Assembly: GCA_040757575.1 (NCBI GenBank)
Contig: JBFLXA010000010.1
Coordinates: forward strand, 1-64,000
Direction: 5' to 3'
DNA from: PFJX01 sp040757575
GTDB taxonomy: Bacteria; Pseudomonadota; Gammaproteobacteria; Burkholderiales; Thiobacillaceae
Length of the DNA stretch: 64,000 bases
Every line of letters starts with the position of its first letter. Position 1 is the first letter of the stretch. The notes under the pieces were generated by a model that searched no databases, was not told where the DNA came from, and was given only the letters and a program-made list of their open reading frames with translations. Of the stretch, positions 7,371 to 16,042 are shown piece by piece. A program made the position numbers and the translations under genes.

Positions 7371-9323
7371 TCAGGTATTCGCGTCCGAATTCGTGTCCTG
7401 TCCGCCGCCGTCTGCCTGTGCCGGCTGGGCCCGGGCGGGGATCACTCCCAGCCGGGCCTTGAGGGAGGGTGCTTCACCACCGAAGCGGGCCCGGTAAAAC
7501 ATGGCGTTGGCCAGTACCCGTTTGACGTAGTCCCGGGTTTCCTGGAACGGAATGTTCTCCACATAGACGGCCCCTTCCAGGGGAGTATCGGCCTGCCAGC
7601 GGCGGGCCCGGCCCGGGCCGGCGTTGTAGCCTGCCGTGGCCAGGACGGGCGACTGGCCCAGGCTGGTGTAGATGTGCTTGAGGTAATAGGTGCCAAAACG
7701 GATGTTCACTTCCGGCTGATGCACGGTCCTGTGGGCCTGGCGGCCGAGCCCCAGTTGCTTGGCGATCCATTGGGCGGTGCTGGGCATGATCTGCATCAGG
7801 CCCTGGGCCCCCACCCGGGAACGTGCATGGGAGACGAAACGTGACTCCTGGCGGATGAGTCCGTAGACCCAGGCTTCGTCCAGGTCCTGCTCCCTGGCGT
7901 AGGTGGATGCCAGGTCCCGGAACGGGGCGATGTAGCGCAGATCGAAGTCGTGCTCCGTCCGGGTGCGGCTGGCGGTGACGATGGCCCGGTCGTGCCAGCC
8001 CTGGCGTAGGGCCAGGTCCGCAGCTGCCAGCAATTGCCGGTCGCTCATGCCACGCAGTGCCCTGTTCCATTCGTCCTGGGCGTCGCCGGGCAGATCCATG
8101 GAACGCAACAAAAGGGCCCGCTGGAGGCCGGGATGGGTCTCCGCCCAGAGCTGATCATCCGGGGTGATCCGGTAAAGCGCTGGCCTTGCTTCCAGGCGGG
8201 GAGGTAGTTCCTCCAGGGCCAGCAGGCCATAGTAATCATGTTGTTGGGACAACTGGGCAAACAGCACGTTGGCAGGGTAGGGGGCGTTTAGAGCCTTGAG
8301 GGCACGGGCCCTCCAGTATCGCCAGGTGGATTCATCCCGGAGTTTTTCCGGCATTGCCTGGATGACCTTGTAGGTTTCGGCCCAGTTACCTGCGCGCAGG
8401 GCGGCGCGGGCTCGCCAGACCGCCTGGGGTTCGGTGGCAGCCGGAACCTCGGCGGGGCCCGAGCGGGCAAACCAGTCCATAGCCTGGGTTTCATGCCGTC
8501 GGGCTGCGTGGGTGGCAATCTGGGCCCAGCCATATCGGCGTTCCGCTTCGGGATAGGCCGGTCCGTGGGTTTCCCACAGGCGGGCTGCCCCGGCGGTATC
8601 CAGCTTGGCGAACAGGCTCAGGGCATACAGCGCGGCTTCCCGCTGTCCCCTTTTAGGCGAGACAGCCTGGATCAGTTCGTCGCCGTGACGCTGGGCCCGG
8701 GCCAGGGCGTCCGTTTCCATGCGTTCTGGGCCCGGGTTCTGGGTATCCAGGGTCCGGGCCAGGCTGAAATTGCCGTTTTCCAGGGCTAGACGCAGGCGGC
8801 GGTAGCGGTCTTCCGGAGTCAGGTGGCCCAGGCGGAAGAGGGTATCGAACAGACGTTCGCAGCTGTCGGGTAGAGGCTTGCCGGTGAGCCACAGTTCCTG
8901 CCCTTCAGGAATCGCTTTGGCGTCTCCTTCGACGAGCTGCAGGTGCAGATACTGGCAGGCCAGTTCTTGAGGAGGGGCGGCCAGTGCCCGGTATTGTTCG
9001 CGAAAGGCTGGCCAGTTCTCCGCCAGGGCATACAAACCGGCCAACTCCACCCGGAACCGGTCTGCCAGGGGGCTGTCCGGGTATTCCGCAATGAAGGCTT
9101 GCAATTCATCCGGAGTAGCATTGTCGGACTTTAGACGCCAATAGCGCAGGTAGGGTTGTAGCAGGTGGGTTTTGGGTATCCGGGCTGCGGCCTGTTCGAA
9201 CTGGGCCATGCGTCCCTTTTGGTAGTGCTCCCGGGCGCTCTTGAAATCCGCTTCCAGCGAGGCCCAGGCAAGGGCAGGCCACAGGCAGAACAGCACAGGC
9301 AGGAGGGTCCGGCAAAAGCGCAC
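7371..9323 (-). CDS. slt: Soluble lytic murein transglycosylase
   Basis: A periplasmic enzyme that cleaves the MurNAc-GlcNAc bond of peptidoglycan to leave 1,6-anhydro ends. The 650-residue protein begins with a signal peptide (LLPVLFCLWPALAWA), continues with a long alpha-helical superhelical U domain (to about residue 470), and ends with an SLT/goose-lysozyme domain. That domain contains RQESRFVSHARSRVGAQG, where the Glu is the catalytic acid, plus GLMQIMPSTAQW and the AGYNAGPGR motif. The start is a GTG codon. The length equals that of Slt70. It is transcribed towards the epimerase-cca-crp group. Confidence 0.92.
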   Translation of the reverse strand: MRFCRTLLPVLFCLWPALAWASLEADFKSAREHYQKGRMAQFEQAAARIPKTHLLQPYLRYWRLKSDNATPDELQAFIAEYPDSPLADRFRVELAGLYALAENWPAFREQYRALAAPPQELACQYLHLQLVEGDAKAIPEGQELWLTGKPLPDSCERLFDTLFRLGHLTPEDRYRRLRLALENGNFSLARTLDTQNPGPERMETDALARAQRHGDELIQAVSPKRGQREAALYALSLFAKLDTAGAARLWETHGPAYPEAERRYGWAQIATHAARRHETQAMDWFARSGPAEVPAATEPQAVWRARAALRAGNWAETYKVIQAMPEKLRDESTWRYWRARALKALNAPYPANVLFAQLSQQHDYYGLLALEELPPRLEARPALYRITPDDQLWAETHPGLQRALLLRSMDLPGDAQDEWNRALRGMSDRQLLAAADLALRQGWHDRAIVTASRTRTEHDFDLRYIAPFRDLASTYAREQDLDEAWVYGLIRQESRFVSHARSRVGAQGLMQIMPSTAQWIAKQLGLGRQAHRTVHQPEVNIRFGTYYLKHIYTSLGQSPVLATAGYNAGPGRARRWQADTPLEGAVYVENIPFQETRDYVKRVLANAMFYRARFGGEAPSLKARLGVIPARAQPAQADGGGQDTNSDANT

Positions 9324-9396
9324 GCTTGTCTCGTAACAGGAGGAAAGGGCGCACTCTACCGGCTCAGGCCGGGGGCTTCAAACCGCCCCCGGGGTG

Positions 9397-9924
9397 TCAG
9401 TATTTCTCCGCCAGGCTGACGTTGACCCGCACACGCACCGTGTTGCCCGGGTCGTAGGGCAGGAAGGCGCTGTAGTCATGACCCTGGTAGCGGTAAACCA
9501 CGTTGTAGCCGGTGAGCCGTTCGCTCCAGTTGTCGGTAATGCTGCACCGTTCCTCGTAACGGGGGCGGCGGTACTCCCGTGTCACCGTATCCCGGTTGTC
9601 GATCCGGTCGCCGACGATGGCGCCCGTGGCGGCTCCCACGGCGGTGGCCACGCTGCGGCCACTGCCCTTGCCTACCGTATTGCCCAGCAGGCCGCCGACG
9701 ATGCCCCCCAGGACGGCGCCGCCATAGTCACGCTCACTGGCGCGGGAGCGTTCATAGCCCACCTGTTCGTTCCAGCATTCCCGACGGGGCTCGTTGTAGC
9801 GCTCATACACCGGCGTGCTGGATATGACAGGGGCTGTGTCGCGGAATCCGTCCGCCTGGGCGGGGCTGATCTGCAGCAGGCTGATGGCCAGGGTGGAAAG
9901 CAGAACTTTGTTCAGGGTTTTCAT
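9397..9924 (-). CDS. Exported glycine-zipper 2TM domain protein
   Basis: The protein has a signal peptide (MKTLNKVLLSTLAISLLQISPAQA) and a glycine-zipper segment around residues 70-105 (GGAVLGGIVGGLLGNTVGKGSGR and ATAVGAATGAIVG), which is the Rick_17kDa/glycine-zipper 2TM fold of outer-membrane-associated lipoproteins. There is no lipobox cysteine, so it is probably periplasmic or inserted through the zipper. I chose the ATG at 9924 because GGAG lies before it; an upstream in-frame ATG at 9951 has no ribosome site. It sits downstream of another exported protein gene on the same strand. Family members are linked to envelope integrity, but the function here is unknown. Confidence 0.83.
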   Translation of the reverse strand: MKTLNKVLLSTLAISLLQISPAQADGFRDTAPVISSTPVYERYNEPRRECWNEQVGYERSRASERDYGGAVLGGIVGGLLGNTVGKGSGRSVATAVGAATGAIVGDRIDNRDTVTREYRRPRYEERCSITDNWSERLTGYNVVYRYQGHDYSAFLPYDPGNTVRVRVNVSLAEKY

Positions 9925-9975
9925 GATGTGCTCCAGTGTCTGAATGGTCATTGATTGAAAGAGATTTGGATTGCC

Positions 9976-10392
9976 TCAGCGGCGATCCCGGCTGCGTTGT
10001 TCAAAGCGGTCACGCCGGTCATCCCTACGGCTGTCGTCCCGGCCATCGTCTTCCCGGTGGCGCCGCTCGTAGCCCTCGCCATAGTTGCTGTCCCGCCAGC
10101 CATCCACCATGCGTTGTCCCATGCTTTGTCCCATTTCCTCTCCCGTTTCCATGCCCCGGGTGGCATATTCGCCGCCGGGCACACGACGCAGGCGTTCCTG
10201 GAAGTCCTTGCGCAGCCGGGCCCGCTCTTCCGGGCTGGATCGCTCCCAGCGTTCCCGCAGGGTGCGACGTTCCTCCTGGCTCATCTGGGCCACGGCCGGC
10301 AGGGGCTGACCGAACACGGACCCCCAGTCGCCGGCCAGTGCCGGGTTGGTGGCACAGGCAACAAACAGGGCGAAGAGAACTTTGAGTTTCAT
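9976..10392 (-). CDS. Small exported charged protein, function unknown
   Basis: A 138-residue protein with a signal peptide (MKLKVLFALFVACATNPALA). The mature part is very hydrophilic: an Arg/Glu-rich helical section (SQEERRTLRERWERSSPEERARLRKDF) reminiscent of DUF3106-type periplasmic proteins, and a disordered Asp/Arg-rich tail (RDDSRRDDRRDRFEQRSRDRR). A good GGAG ribosome site precedes the ATG. It is divergent from the OmpR-type two-component genes across a 97-base gap and may therefore belong to their regulon. No enzymatic motif is visible. Confidence 0.75.
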   Translation of the reverse strand: MKLKVLFALFVACATNPALAGDWGSVFGQPLPAVAQMSQEERRTLRERWERSSPEERARLRKDFQERLRRVPGGEYATRGMETGEEMGQSMGQRMVDGWRDSNYGEGYERRHREDDGRDDSRRDDRRDRFEQRSRDRR

Positions 10393-10489
10393 GGCGAATC
10401 TCCTTTCACGTTTCCCATGCTAGGGTCCGGCGGTAACACCGGGGTTTCCGGATCAGCTAAATTTGTTTCAAAGTGTTACCTGACAAGAA

Positions 10490-11212
10490 ATGGACGCAAA
10501 TCCAATGGATGCAAATCCGAATGTGCTGGTGGTGGACGACGACGCGGGCATCCGCGACCTGCTGGCGGACTACCTGGCCAAACAGGGCATGACTGTGAAG
10601 ACGGCCCGGGACGGCAAGGAAATGGACGAGCGCCTGGGGGGGTTTACCCCGGATCTGGTGGTCATGGATCTGATGATGCCGGGGGAAGACGGCCTTTCCC
10701 TGACTCGGCGCCTGAAGGCGGATCGGGATGTGCCGGTCATCATGCTGTCCGCCCGGGGGGAGGACATCGACCGTATCGTCGGCCTGGAAGTAGGGGCGGA
10801 TGACTACCTGCCCAAGCCCTTCAACCCTCGGGAACTACTGGCCCGCATCCGGGCCGTGCTGCGACGGGGCAGCAGCAAGGGCGGCGAGTCCCGGGAAGAG
10901 GCCGTGCGCTTCGGTCCCTTCAGCCTGGACTTGGCCGCCCAGGCATTGAGCCGGGACGGAGAGGACATCCCCCTCACCCAGGCGGAATTCACCCTGCTGA
11001 AGATATTCGTCGAACATCCCAACCGGGCCTTGTCCCGGGACCAGATCATGGACTGGCTGAAGGGCTTCGAGCGGGACCCTTTCGACCGTTCCATTGACGT
11101 GCGGGTCACCCGGTTGCGGAAAAAGCTGGAGGATGACCCGGCCAACCCGGCCTATATCCGCACCATCTGGGGCCAGGGCTATCTCTTCGCCCCCAAGGGC
11201 AAGGGCGCTTGA
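10490..11212 (+). CDS. OmpR-family response regulator
   Basis: This has a receiver domain (residues about 10-125) with the acidic pair DDD, the phosphorylatable Asp in VVMDLMMPG, and the conserved Lys in LPKPFNP. It is followed by a winged-helix DNA-binding domain (about 140-235) ending in IDVRVTRLRKKLEDDP and IRTIWGQGYLF. It resembles OmpR in length and motif order. The first codons are a tandem duplication (MDANPMDANPN), giving two possible in-frame ATG starts at 10490 and 10505. The stop overlaps the TTG start of the cognate kinase, so the two are coupled. Targets are unknown; the divergent exported-protein gene is a candidate. Confidence 0.92.
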   Translation: MDANPMDANPNVLVVDDDAGIRDLLADYLAKQGMTVKTARDGKEMDERLGGFTPDLVVMDLMMPGEDGLSLTRRLKADRDVPVIMLSARGEDIDRIVGLEVGADDYLPKPFNPRELLARIRAVLRRGSSKGGESREEAVRFGPFSLDLAAQALSRDGEDIPLTQAEFTLLKIFVEHPNRALSRDQIMDWLKGFERDPFDRSIDVRVTRLRKKLEDDPANPAYIRTIWGQGYLFAPKGKGA

Positions 11213-12546
11213 ACCCGTTTTCCCGGCTGGTGCCCCGCAGCCTGTTCGGCCGCACCGCCGCAGGCCTGCTACTGGCGTTTCTGGTGTTCGAGGCCATCGC
11301 CTTTGTCGTCGTCTGGTTCCTGGTTGTACGCCCTCTGGCGGAGCGTTCCGCCGATGACCTGGCGGCCAAGATCGTGCTGGCAGCCAAGACCTGGGTGGAA
11401 CTGCCCCCCGCCACCCGGGCCGATTACGAGATGGAACTGTCTTTCCGCCACGACCTGGAACTGGAGCAGGTGGGCGAACGACTGCCCAGACTGGCGCCGG
11501 GCGGTTATTTTGCCGATCTGGTCCAGGCGGCAGTGAGCCGGCGAGCCGGTCAGGCGGTGCAGCTCAAAGAGGGGGCGGACGCAGGCTGGGACTGGATGGA
11601 AATCCAGGTGGCGGACACCCTGTTGCGGGTCGGTTACGACCGGCAGCGCTATGCCCTGGCGGCTCCCCTGGCGGCCCTGGGTGTCTTTTTCCTGGGGGCG
11701 GCACTGACGGTGGTGACGGCCCTGATCATGGTGGGGCGTCTGAGCCGCCGGCTCGGCACCCTGGCCCATCTGGCCCACGAGGTTGGACAGGGCCGCAGCC
11801 CCTCCCTGTTACCAGAAACTGGTGCTCAGGAACTGGTGGACCTGACCGCCGCCTTCAACCGCATGGTGGGGGAAGTCCAGTCCCTGCTTGAAAACCGCAC
11901 CGTGCTTCTGTCCGGCATTTCCCACGATCTGCGCACCCCCATCACCCGCCTGCGCCTGGCCCTGTCCATGCTGGACGACGCCGACCCGGCCCTGGTGGGG
12001 CGCATGGAACGGGACCTGGCAGAGATGAACCAGTTGATCAGCGACATGCTGACCTTCTCAAAGGCTTTGCAGGCAAATGACCTGGCAGACCTGGACCTCA
12101 ATGCCCTGCTCACCGGCCTGGCGGACCAGGCCCGCCGCCTGGGGCGGGTCAACTGGCAGCCGGGGCCGGCCTGCAAGGTGCGTGGCGGCGAGGCTGCCCT
12201 GCGCCGCATCGTCGGCAATCTGCTGGAAAACGCCCGCCGTTACGGCGGGGGCGAAGGGGGAAGTCCAGAGACGAATGCAGGCGTGGATCTTGCACTGGTC
12301 TGCCAGGGCCGGGAGGTGGTAATCAGCGTGGGGGATCGGGGGCCGGGGATTCCGGCGGCACAGAAGGAAGCGGTGTTTCGCCCCTTTGTCCGGCTGGAAA
12401 CTTCCCGCAACCGGGAGGAGGGGGGCAGCGGCCTGGGGCTGGCCATTGCCCGCCAACTGGCGGACGCCTACGGCTGGCGCCTCGAACTGGCCGATCGGCC
12501 CGGGGGTGGGCTGGAGGCTCGGCTGATTATTTCCCGCGATACCTGA
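11209..12546 (+). CDS. EnvZ-like sensor histidine kinase
   Basis: A 445-residue inner-membrane kinase. It has one transmembrane helix near residues 18-43, a periplasmic sensor of about 105 residues, a second helix near residues 150-170, then HAMP, a HisKA box with LLSGISHDLRTPITRLRLAL (phosphorylated His), and a HATPase with NLLENARRYGGG, GDRGPGIP and GSGLGLAIARQLAD. Translation most likely begins at a TTG overlapping the regulator stop, as no ATG exists nearby. The signal sensed is unknown. It shares the OmpR/EnvZ layout, and the partner regulator lies immediately upstream. Confidence 0.9.
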   Translation: MNPFSRLVPRSLFGRTAAGLLLAFLVFEAIAFVVVWFLVVRPLAERSADDLAAKIVLAAKTWVELPPATRADYEMELSFRHDLELEQVGERLPRLAPGGYFADLVQAAVSRRAGQAVQLKEGADAGWDWMEIQVADTLLRVGYDRQRYALAAPLAALGVFFLGAALTVVTALIMVGRLSRRLGTLAHLAHEVGQGRSPSLLPETGAQELVDLTAAFNRMVGEVQSLLENRTVLLSGISHDLRTPITRLRLALSMLDDADPALVGRMERDLAEMNQLISDMLTFSKALQANDLADLDLNALLTGLADQARRLGRVNWQPGPACKVRGGEAALRRIVGNLLENARRYGGGEGGSPETNAGVDLALVCQGREVVISVGDRGPGIPAAQKEAVFRPFVRLETSRNREEGGSGLGLAIARQLADAYGWRLELADRPGGGLEARLIISRDT

Positions 12547-12682
12547 ACACCAGCACTTCCATCTTCAGGAAGGACAGGCTGGTGATGGACAGGTAGCGAG
12601 TGTGAGTGCGGATCACGTGGCGGGCGTTGTCTGCCGCTCGTCGGATGCGAATGGTGAGGCTTGGTGTGATGGTCAGGGTCAT
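12527..12682 (-). CDS. Putative 51-residue small protein
   Basis: This short ORF starts at the ATG at 12682, preceded by a very good ribosome site (GGAGGA, five bases before the ATG). It encodes 51 residues beginning MTLTITPSLTIRIRRAADNARH and ending LVFRYRGK. The product is basic, and its amphipathic central part may form a helix. Its last 20 bases overlap the 3' end of the sensor kinase gene on the other strand. I do not recognise the family. The main support is the ribosome site and the otherwise unexplained gap; codon use is compatible with the genome, but chance is not excluded. Confidence 0.45.
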   Translation of the reverse strand: MTLTITPSLTIRIRRAADNARHVIRTHTRYLSITSLSFLKMEVLVFRYRGK

Positions 12683-12710
12683 GGCTTCCTCCGGGTCTTC
12701 TTACTTGCCT

Positions 12711-12751
12711 GTTTGCAAAGGCCATGCCCGGGGTGGCATTTTGTTGCAAAC
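12711..12751. repeat. Nested inverted repeat upstream of the 51-residue ORF
   Basis: The outer arms GTTTGCAA (12711-12718) and TTGCAAAC (12744-12751) enclose a second short hairpin, GCCA...TGGC. It lies between the small minus-strand ORF and glyQ, so it could be an operator or a transcription-stop hairpin. Confidence 0.4.
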
Positions 12752-12934
12752 CCGTCAACCATGGGCCTGGACCGTATCCTGTTCTGACCGGATCCCATAA
12801 CTAAGGCCCTGATTGCGGCGAATCCTCGGACGCCCTGACGGGTTTTCAACAGCCGGCCTGTCGGCTTGCCACCATGGCCGGCAACCGGGGCGAACGGGTA
12901 AAATCCCGCACCTTTGGCAACTCGCTACCCTTCC

Positions 12935-13852
12935 ATGCCCGCATTCCAGGACATCATCCTCACCCTCCAGAAATTCTGGGGGGAGCAAGGCTGCGCCATC
13001 CTCCAGCCCTACGATCTCGAGGTTGGGGCCGGCACCAGCCATACCGCCACCTTCCTGCGCTCCCTGGGGCCGGAGCCCTGGAAAGCCGCCTATGTGCAGC
13101 CCAGCCGCCGGCCCAAGGACGGCCGCTACGGCGAGAACCCCAACCGGCTCCAGCACTATTACCAGTTCCAGGTGGTATTGAAACCCGCCCCGGAAAACAT
13201 CCTGGAGCTGTACCTGGGTTCCCTGGAGGCCCTGGGTTTCGACCTGAAGCAGAACGACATCCGCTTCGTGGAAGACGACTGGGAAAACCCCACCCTGGGG
13301 GCCTGGGGCCTGGGCTGGGAAGTCTGGCTGAACGGCATGGAAGTCACCCAGTTCACCTATTTTCAGCAGGTGGGGGGCATCGACTGCAAGCCCATCACCG
13401 GCGAGATCACCTACGGCCTGGAGCGCCTGGCCATGTACCTGCAAGGGGTGGAGAACGTGTTCGACCTGGAATACGCCCCGGGGGTGAAATACGGCGACGT
13501 GTTCCACCAGAACGAGGTGGAGCAGTCCACCTACAACTTCGAGCATTCCGACGTGGAATTCCTGCTCACCGCCTTCAACGCCCATGAAAAGCAGGCCAGG
13601 CACCTGATGGAAAACCAGCTGGCCTTGCCGGCCTACGAGCAGGTCCTCAAGGCCGCCCACACCTTCAACCTGCTGGATGCCCGGGGCGCCATTTCCGTAA
13701 CCGAACGGGCTGCCTATATCGGCCGCATCCGCAACTTGGCCCGGGCCGTGGCCCAGAGCTATATGGATTCCCGTGCCCGCCTGGGTTTCCCCATGGCCCC
13801 CCGGGCCTGGGCCGAAGAAGTGCTGGCCCAGATCGAGAAGAAGGCGGCTTGA
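12935..13852 (+). CDS. glyQ: Glycyl-tRNA synthetase alpha subunit
   Basis: The catalytic subunit of the bacterial alpha2-beta2 glycyl-tRNA synthetase, which charges tRNA-Gly. Class II motifs are visible in the N-terminal half (PAFQDIILTLQKFW, GAGTSHTATFLRSLG, QPSRRPKDGRYGENPNR, QVVLKPAPENI). The protein is 305 residues from the ATG at 12935; an in-frame TTG at 12914 would add seven residues and is less likely. The stop is followed after two bases by the glyS ATG, the usual operon arrangement. Confidence 0.97.
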   Translation: MPAFQDIILTLQKFWGEQGCAILQPYDLEVGAGTSHTATFLRSLGPEPWKAAYVQPSRRPKDGRYGENPNRLQHYYQFQVVLKPAPENILELYLGSLEALGFDLKQNDIRFVEDDWENPTLGAWGLGWEVWLNGMEVTQFTYFQQVGGIDCKPITGEITYGLERLAMYLQGVENVFDLEYAPGVKYGDVFHQNEVEQSTYNFEHSDVEFLLTAFNAHEKQARHLMENQLALPAYEQVLKAAHTFNLLDARGAISVTERAAYIGRIRNLARAVAQSYMDSRARLGFPMAPRAWAEEVLAQIEKKAA

Positions 13853-13854
13853 TC

Positions 13855-16026
13855 ATGTCCATGTCTACGAACAATCTGCTGCTGGAACTCTTCGTCGAGG
13901 AACTGCCGCCCAAGGCCCTGAAGAAGCTGGGGGAATCCTTCTCCTCCACCTTGTTTGAATCCTTGAAGTCCCAGGGCCTGGTGGGCGCAGATGGCGTCGC
14001 CACTCCCTTCGCCTCCCCTCGCCGACTGGCCGTGCACGTCACAAATGTTCTTACTGTGGCTCCGGACGTGGAGGTTATAGAGAAGCTGATGCCGGTGTCC
14101 GTTGCTTTGGATAGCAATGGGATGCCTACGGAAGCCTTCAGGAAAAGATGTGCGAAGGTAGGACGTTCAGATTTGGTCGAGAAATGGCCCAACGCTGAAG
14201 ACGGTTCGGACCGTCTATATGTTGCGAATGATGGCAAAGCTGACGCTGTCTTCATGCGCTCCATGGCGAAGGGAACACACCTGCAAGTTGGCTTAGAGAA
14301 TGCCCTGGAAGAAGCCCTGGCCAAGCTACCCATTCCCAAGGTCATGACCTATCAGCTCCAGGACGGCTGGAGCACGGTGAATTTTGTCCGCCCGGCCCAC
14401 GGCCTGGTGGCCCTGCATGGGGCCGATGTGGTGCCCATCTCCGTGCTGGGCCTGACCGCCGGCCGCACCACCCAGGGCCATCGCTTCGAGGCGGCCAGCC
14501 CGACGGTGACCATCCAGGACGCGGACAGCTATGCCCGGCAGATGGAAACTGAAGGAGCGGTGATCCCCGGCTTCGAGGCCCGCCGGGCCGAGATCGTGGG
14601 CCAGCTCCAGGCTGCGGCGGCGCAGGTTGGCGGTGGCGTGACACCCATCGAAGACGAGGCCCTGCTGGACGAGGTGACGGCCCTGGTGGAGCGGCCCAAC
14701 GTGCTGGTCTGCCAGTTCGAGCCGGAGTTCCTGGCAGTGCCCCAGGAATGCCTCATCCTCACCATGAAGGCCAACCAGAAGTATTTCCCCCTGCTGGACA
14801 GGTCCGGCAAGCTCACCAACCGTTTCCTCATCGTCTCCAACATCTCGCCGGCCGACCCGTCCCAGGTCATCGGCGGTAACGAGCGGGTGGTGCGGCCCCG
14901 TCTGGCGGACGCCAAGTTCTTCTTCGACCAGGACCGCAAGAAGCCCCTGGCCAGCCGGGTGGAAGCCCTGGACCGGGTGGTCTACCACAACAAGCTGGGC
15001 ACCCAGGGGGCCCGCATCCAGCGGCTGATGAAGCTGGCGGCGGCCATCGCCCGGCAACTGGGCAGCGATGAGACCCTGGCGGCCCGGGCCGCCCAACTGG
15101 CCAAGGCGGATCTGGTTACCGACATGGTGGGGGAGTTCCCCGAACTGCAAGGCATCATGGGGCGCTATTACGCCCTCCATGACGGCGAGGATGTCCGGGT
15201 GGCCCAGGCCATTGCAGACCACTACCGGCCCCGTTTCGCCGGCGATGACCTGGCCGCCGACAACATCGGCCTGGCCGTGGCCCTGGCAGAACGCCTGGAC
15301 AGCCTGGTAGGCATCTTTGGCATCGGCCTGATTCCCACCGGCGACAAGGACCCCTTTGCCCTGCGCCGGGCTGCCCTGGGGGTGCTGCGCATGCTCATGG
15401 AGAAGGCCCTGCCCCTGGACCTGATGCAGCTCCTGGAAACCGCCCGGACCGGTTTTGCCGCCGAACAACTGGCCGCCAGCGTCACCGTGGACGTGTTCCG
15501 CTTCATGCAGGACCGTCTGCGGGTCTACCTGCGGGAGCAGGGCGGTGCCGTGGACCAGGTGGAAGCCGTGGTGTCCCAGGCCCCAACCCGCATCGACCGG
15601 GTGCCCCTGCGCCTGGAAGCTGTGGCCCAGTTCCGGCAATTGCCCGAGGCGGAAGCCTTGGCCGCAGCCAACAAGCGCATCCAGAACATCCTGCGCAAGG
15701 CGGAACAGGCCAAGGAAGCCATCAGCGCAGACACGGCCGAAGACCTGCTGGCAGAGGCGGCGGAAAAGGCCCTGTTCGAGGCCGTGGCCGCCGTGGGCCC
15801 CCGGGTGGAGTCCGCCCTGGCGGGCCTGGACTACACCGGGGCCCTGAAGCAGTTGGCAGACCTGAAGGCCAGCGTGGACCGATTCTTCGATGAGGTGATG
15901 GTGATGACCGACGAGCCCCTGGTGCGGGCCAACCGGCTGGGTCTCCTGACCCGGCTTGGCGGACTGATGAACTGTGTTGCAGATATCAGCCAGCTGACCG
16001 GGACGGCCGGTGTCACGACATCCTGA
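13855..16026 (+). CDS. glyS: Glycyl-tRNA synthetase beta subunit
   Basis: The tRNA-binding beta subunit of the tetrameric glycyl-tRNA synthetase, about 723 residues. The N-terminal LLLELFVEELPPKALKKL, the central GNERVVRPRLADAKFFFDQDRK and GDKDPFALRRAALGVLRML, and the C-terminal anticodon-binding (DALR-like) region FFDEVMVM are all present. Start candidates are the ATGs at 13855 and 13861. The segment from about 14035 to 14310 (residues about 60-150) has visibly lower GC and different codon choice from both flanks, yet the frame stays open and joins smoothly to LAKLPIPKVM. This suggests a recombination patch rather than inactivation. Confidence 0.96.
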   Translation: MSMSTNNLLLELFVEELPPKALKKLGESFSSTLFESLKSQGLVGADGVATPFASPRRLAVHVTNVLTVAPDVEVIEKLMPVSVALDSNGMPTEAFRKRCAKVGRSDLVEKWPNAEDGSDRLYVANDGKADAVFMRSMAKGTHLQVGLENALEEALAKLPIPKVMTYQLQDGWSTVNFVRPAHGLVALHGADVVPISVLGLTAGRTTQGHRFEAASPTVTIQDADSYARQMETEGAVIPGFEARRAEIVGQLQAAAAQVGGGVTPIEDEALLDEVTALVERPNVLVCQFEPEFLAVPQECLILTMKANQKYFPLLDRSGKLTNRFLIVSNISPADPSQVIGGNERVVRPRLADAKFFFDQDRKKPLASRVEALDRVVYHNKLGTQGARIQRLMKLAAAIARQLGSDETLAARAAQLAKADLVTDMVGEFPELQGIMGRYYALHDGEDVRVAQAIADHYRPRFAGDDLAADNIGLAVALAERLDSLVGIFGIGLIPTGDKDPFALRRAALGVLRMLMEKALPLDLMQLLETARTGFAAEQLAASVTVDVFRFMQDRLRVYLREQGGAVDQVEAVVSQAPTRIDRVPLRLEAVAQFRQLPEAEALAAANKRIQNILRKAEQAKEAISADTAEDLLAEAAEKALFEAVAAVGPRVESALAGLDYTGALKQLADLKASVDRFFDEVMVMTDEPLVRANRLGLLTRLGGLMNCVADISQLTGTAGVTTS

Positions 16027-16042
16027 CACCCTGAGCCGTGTC

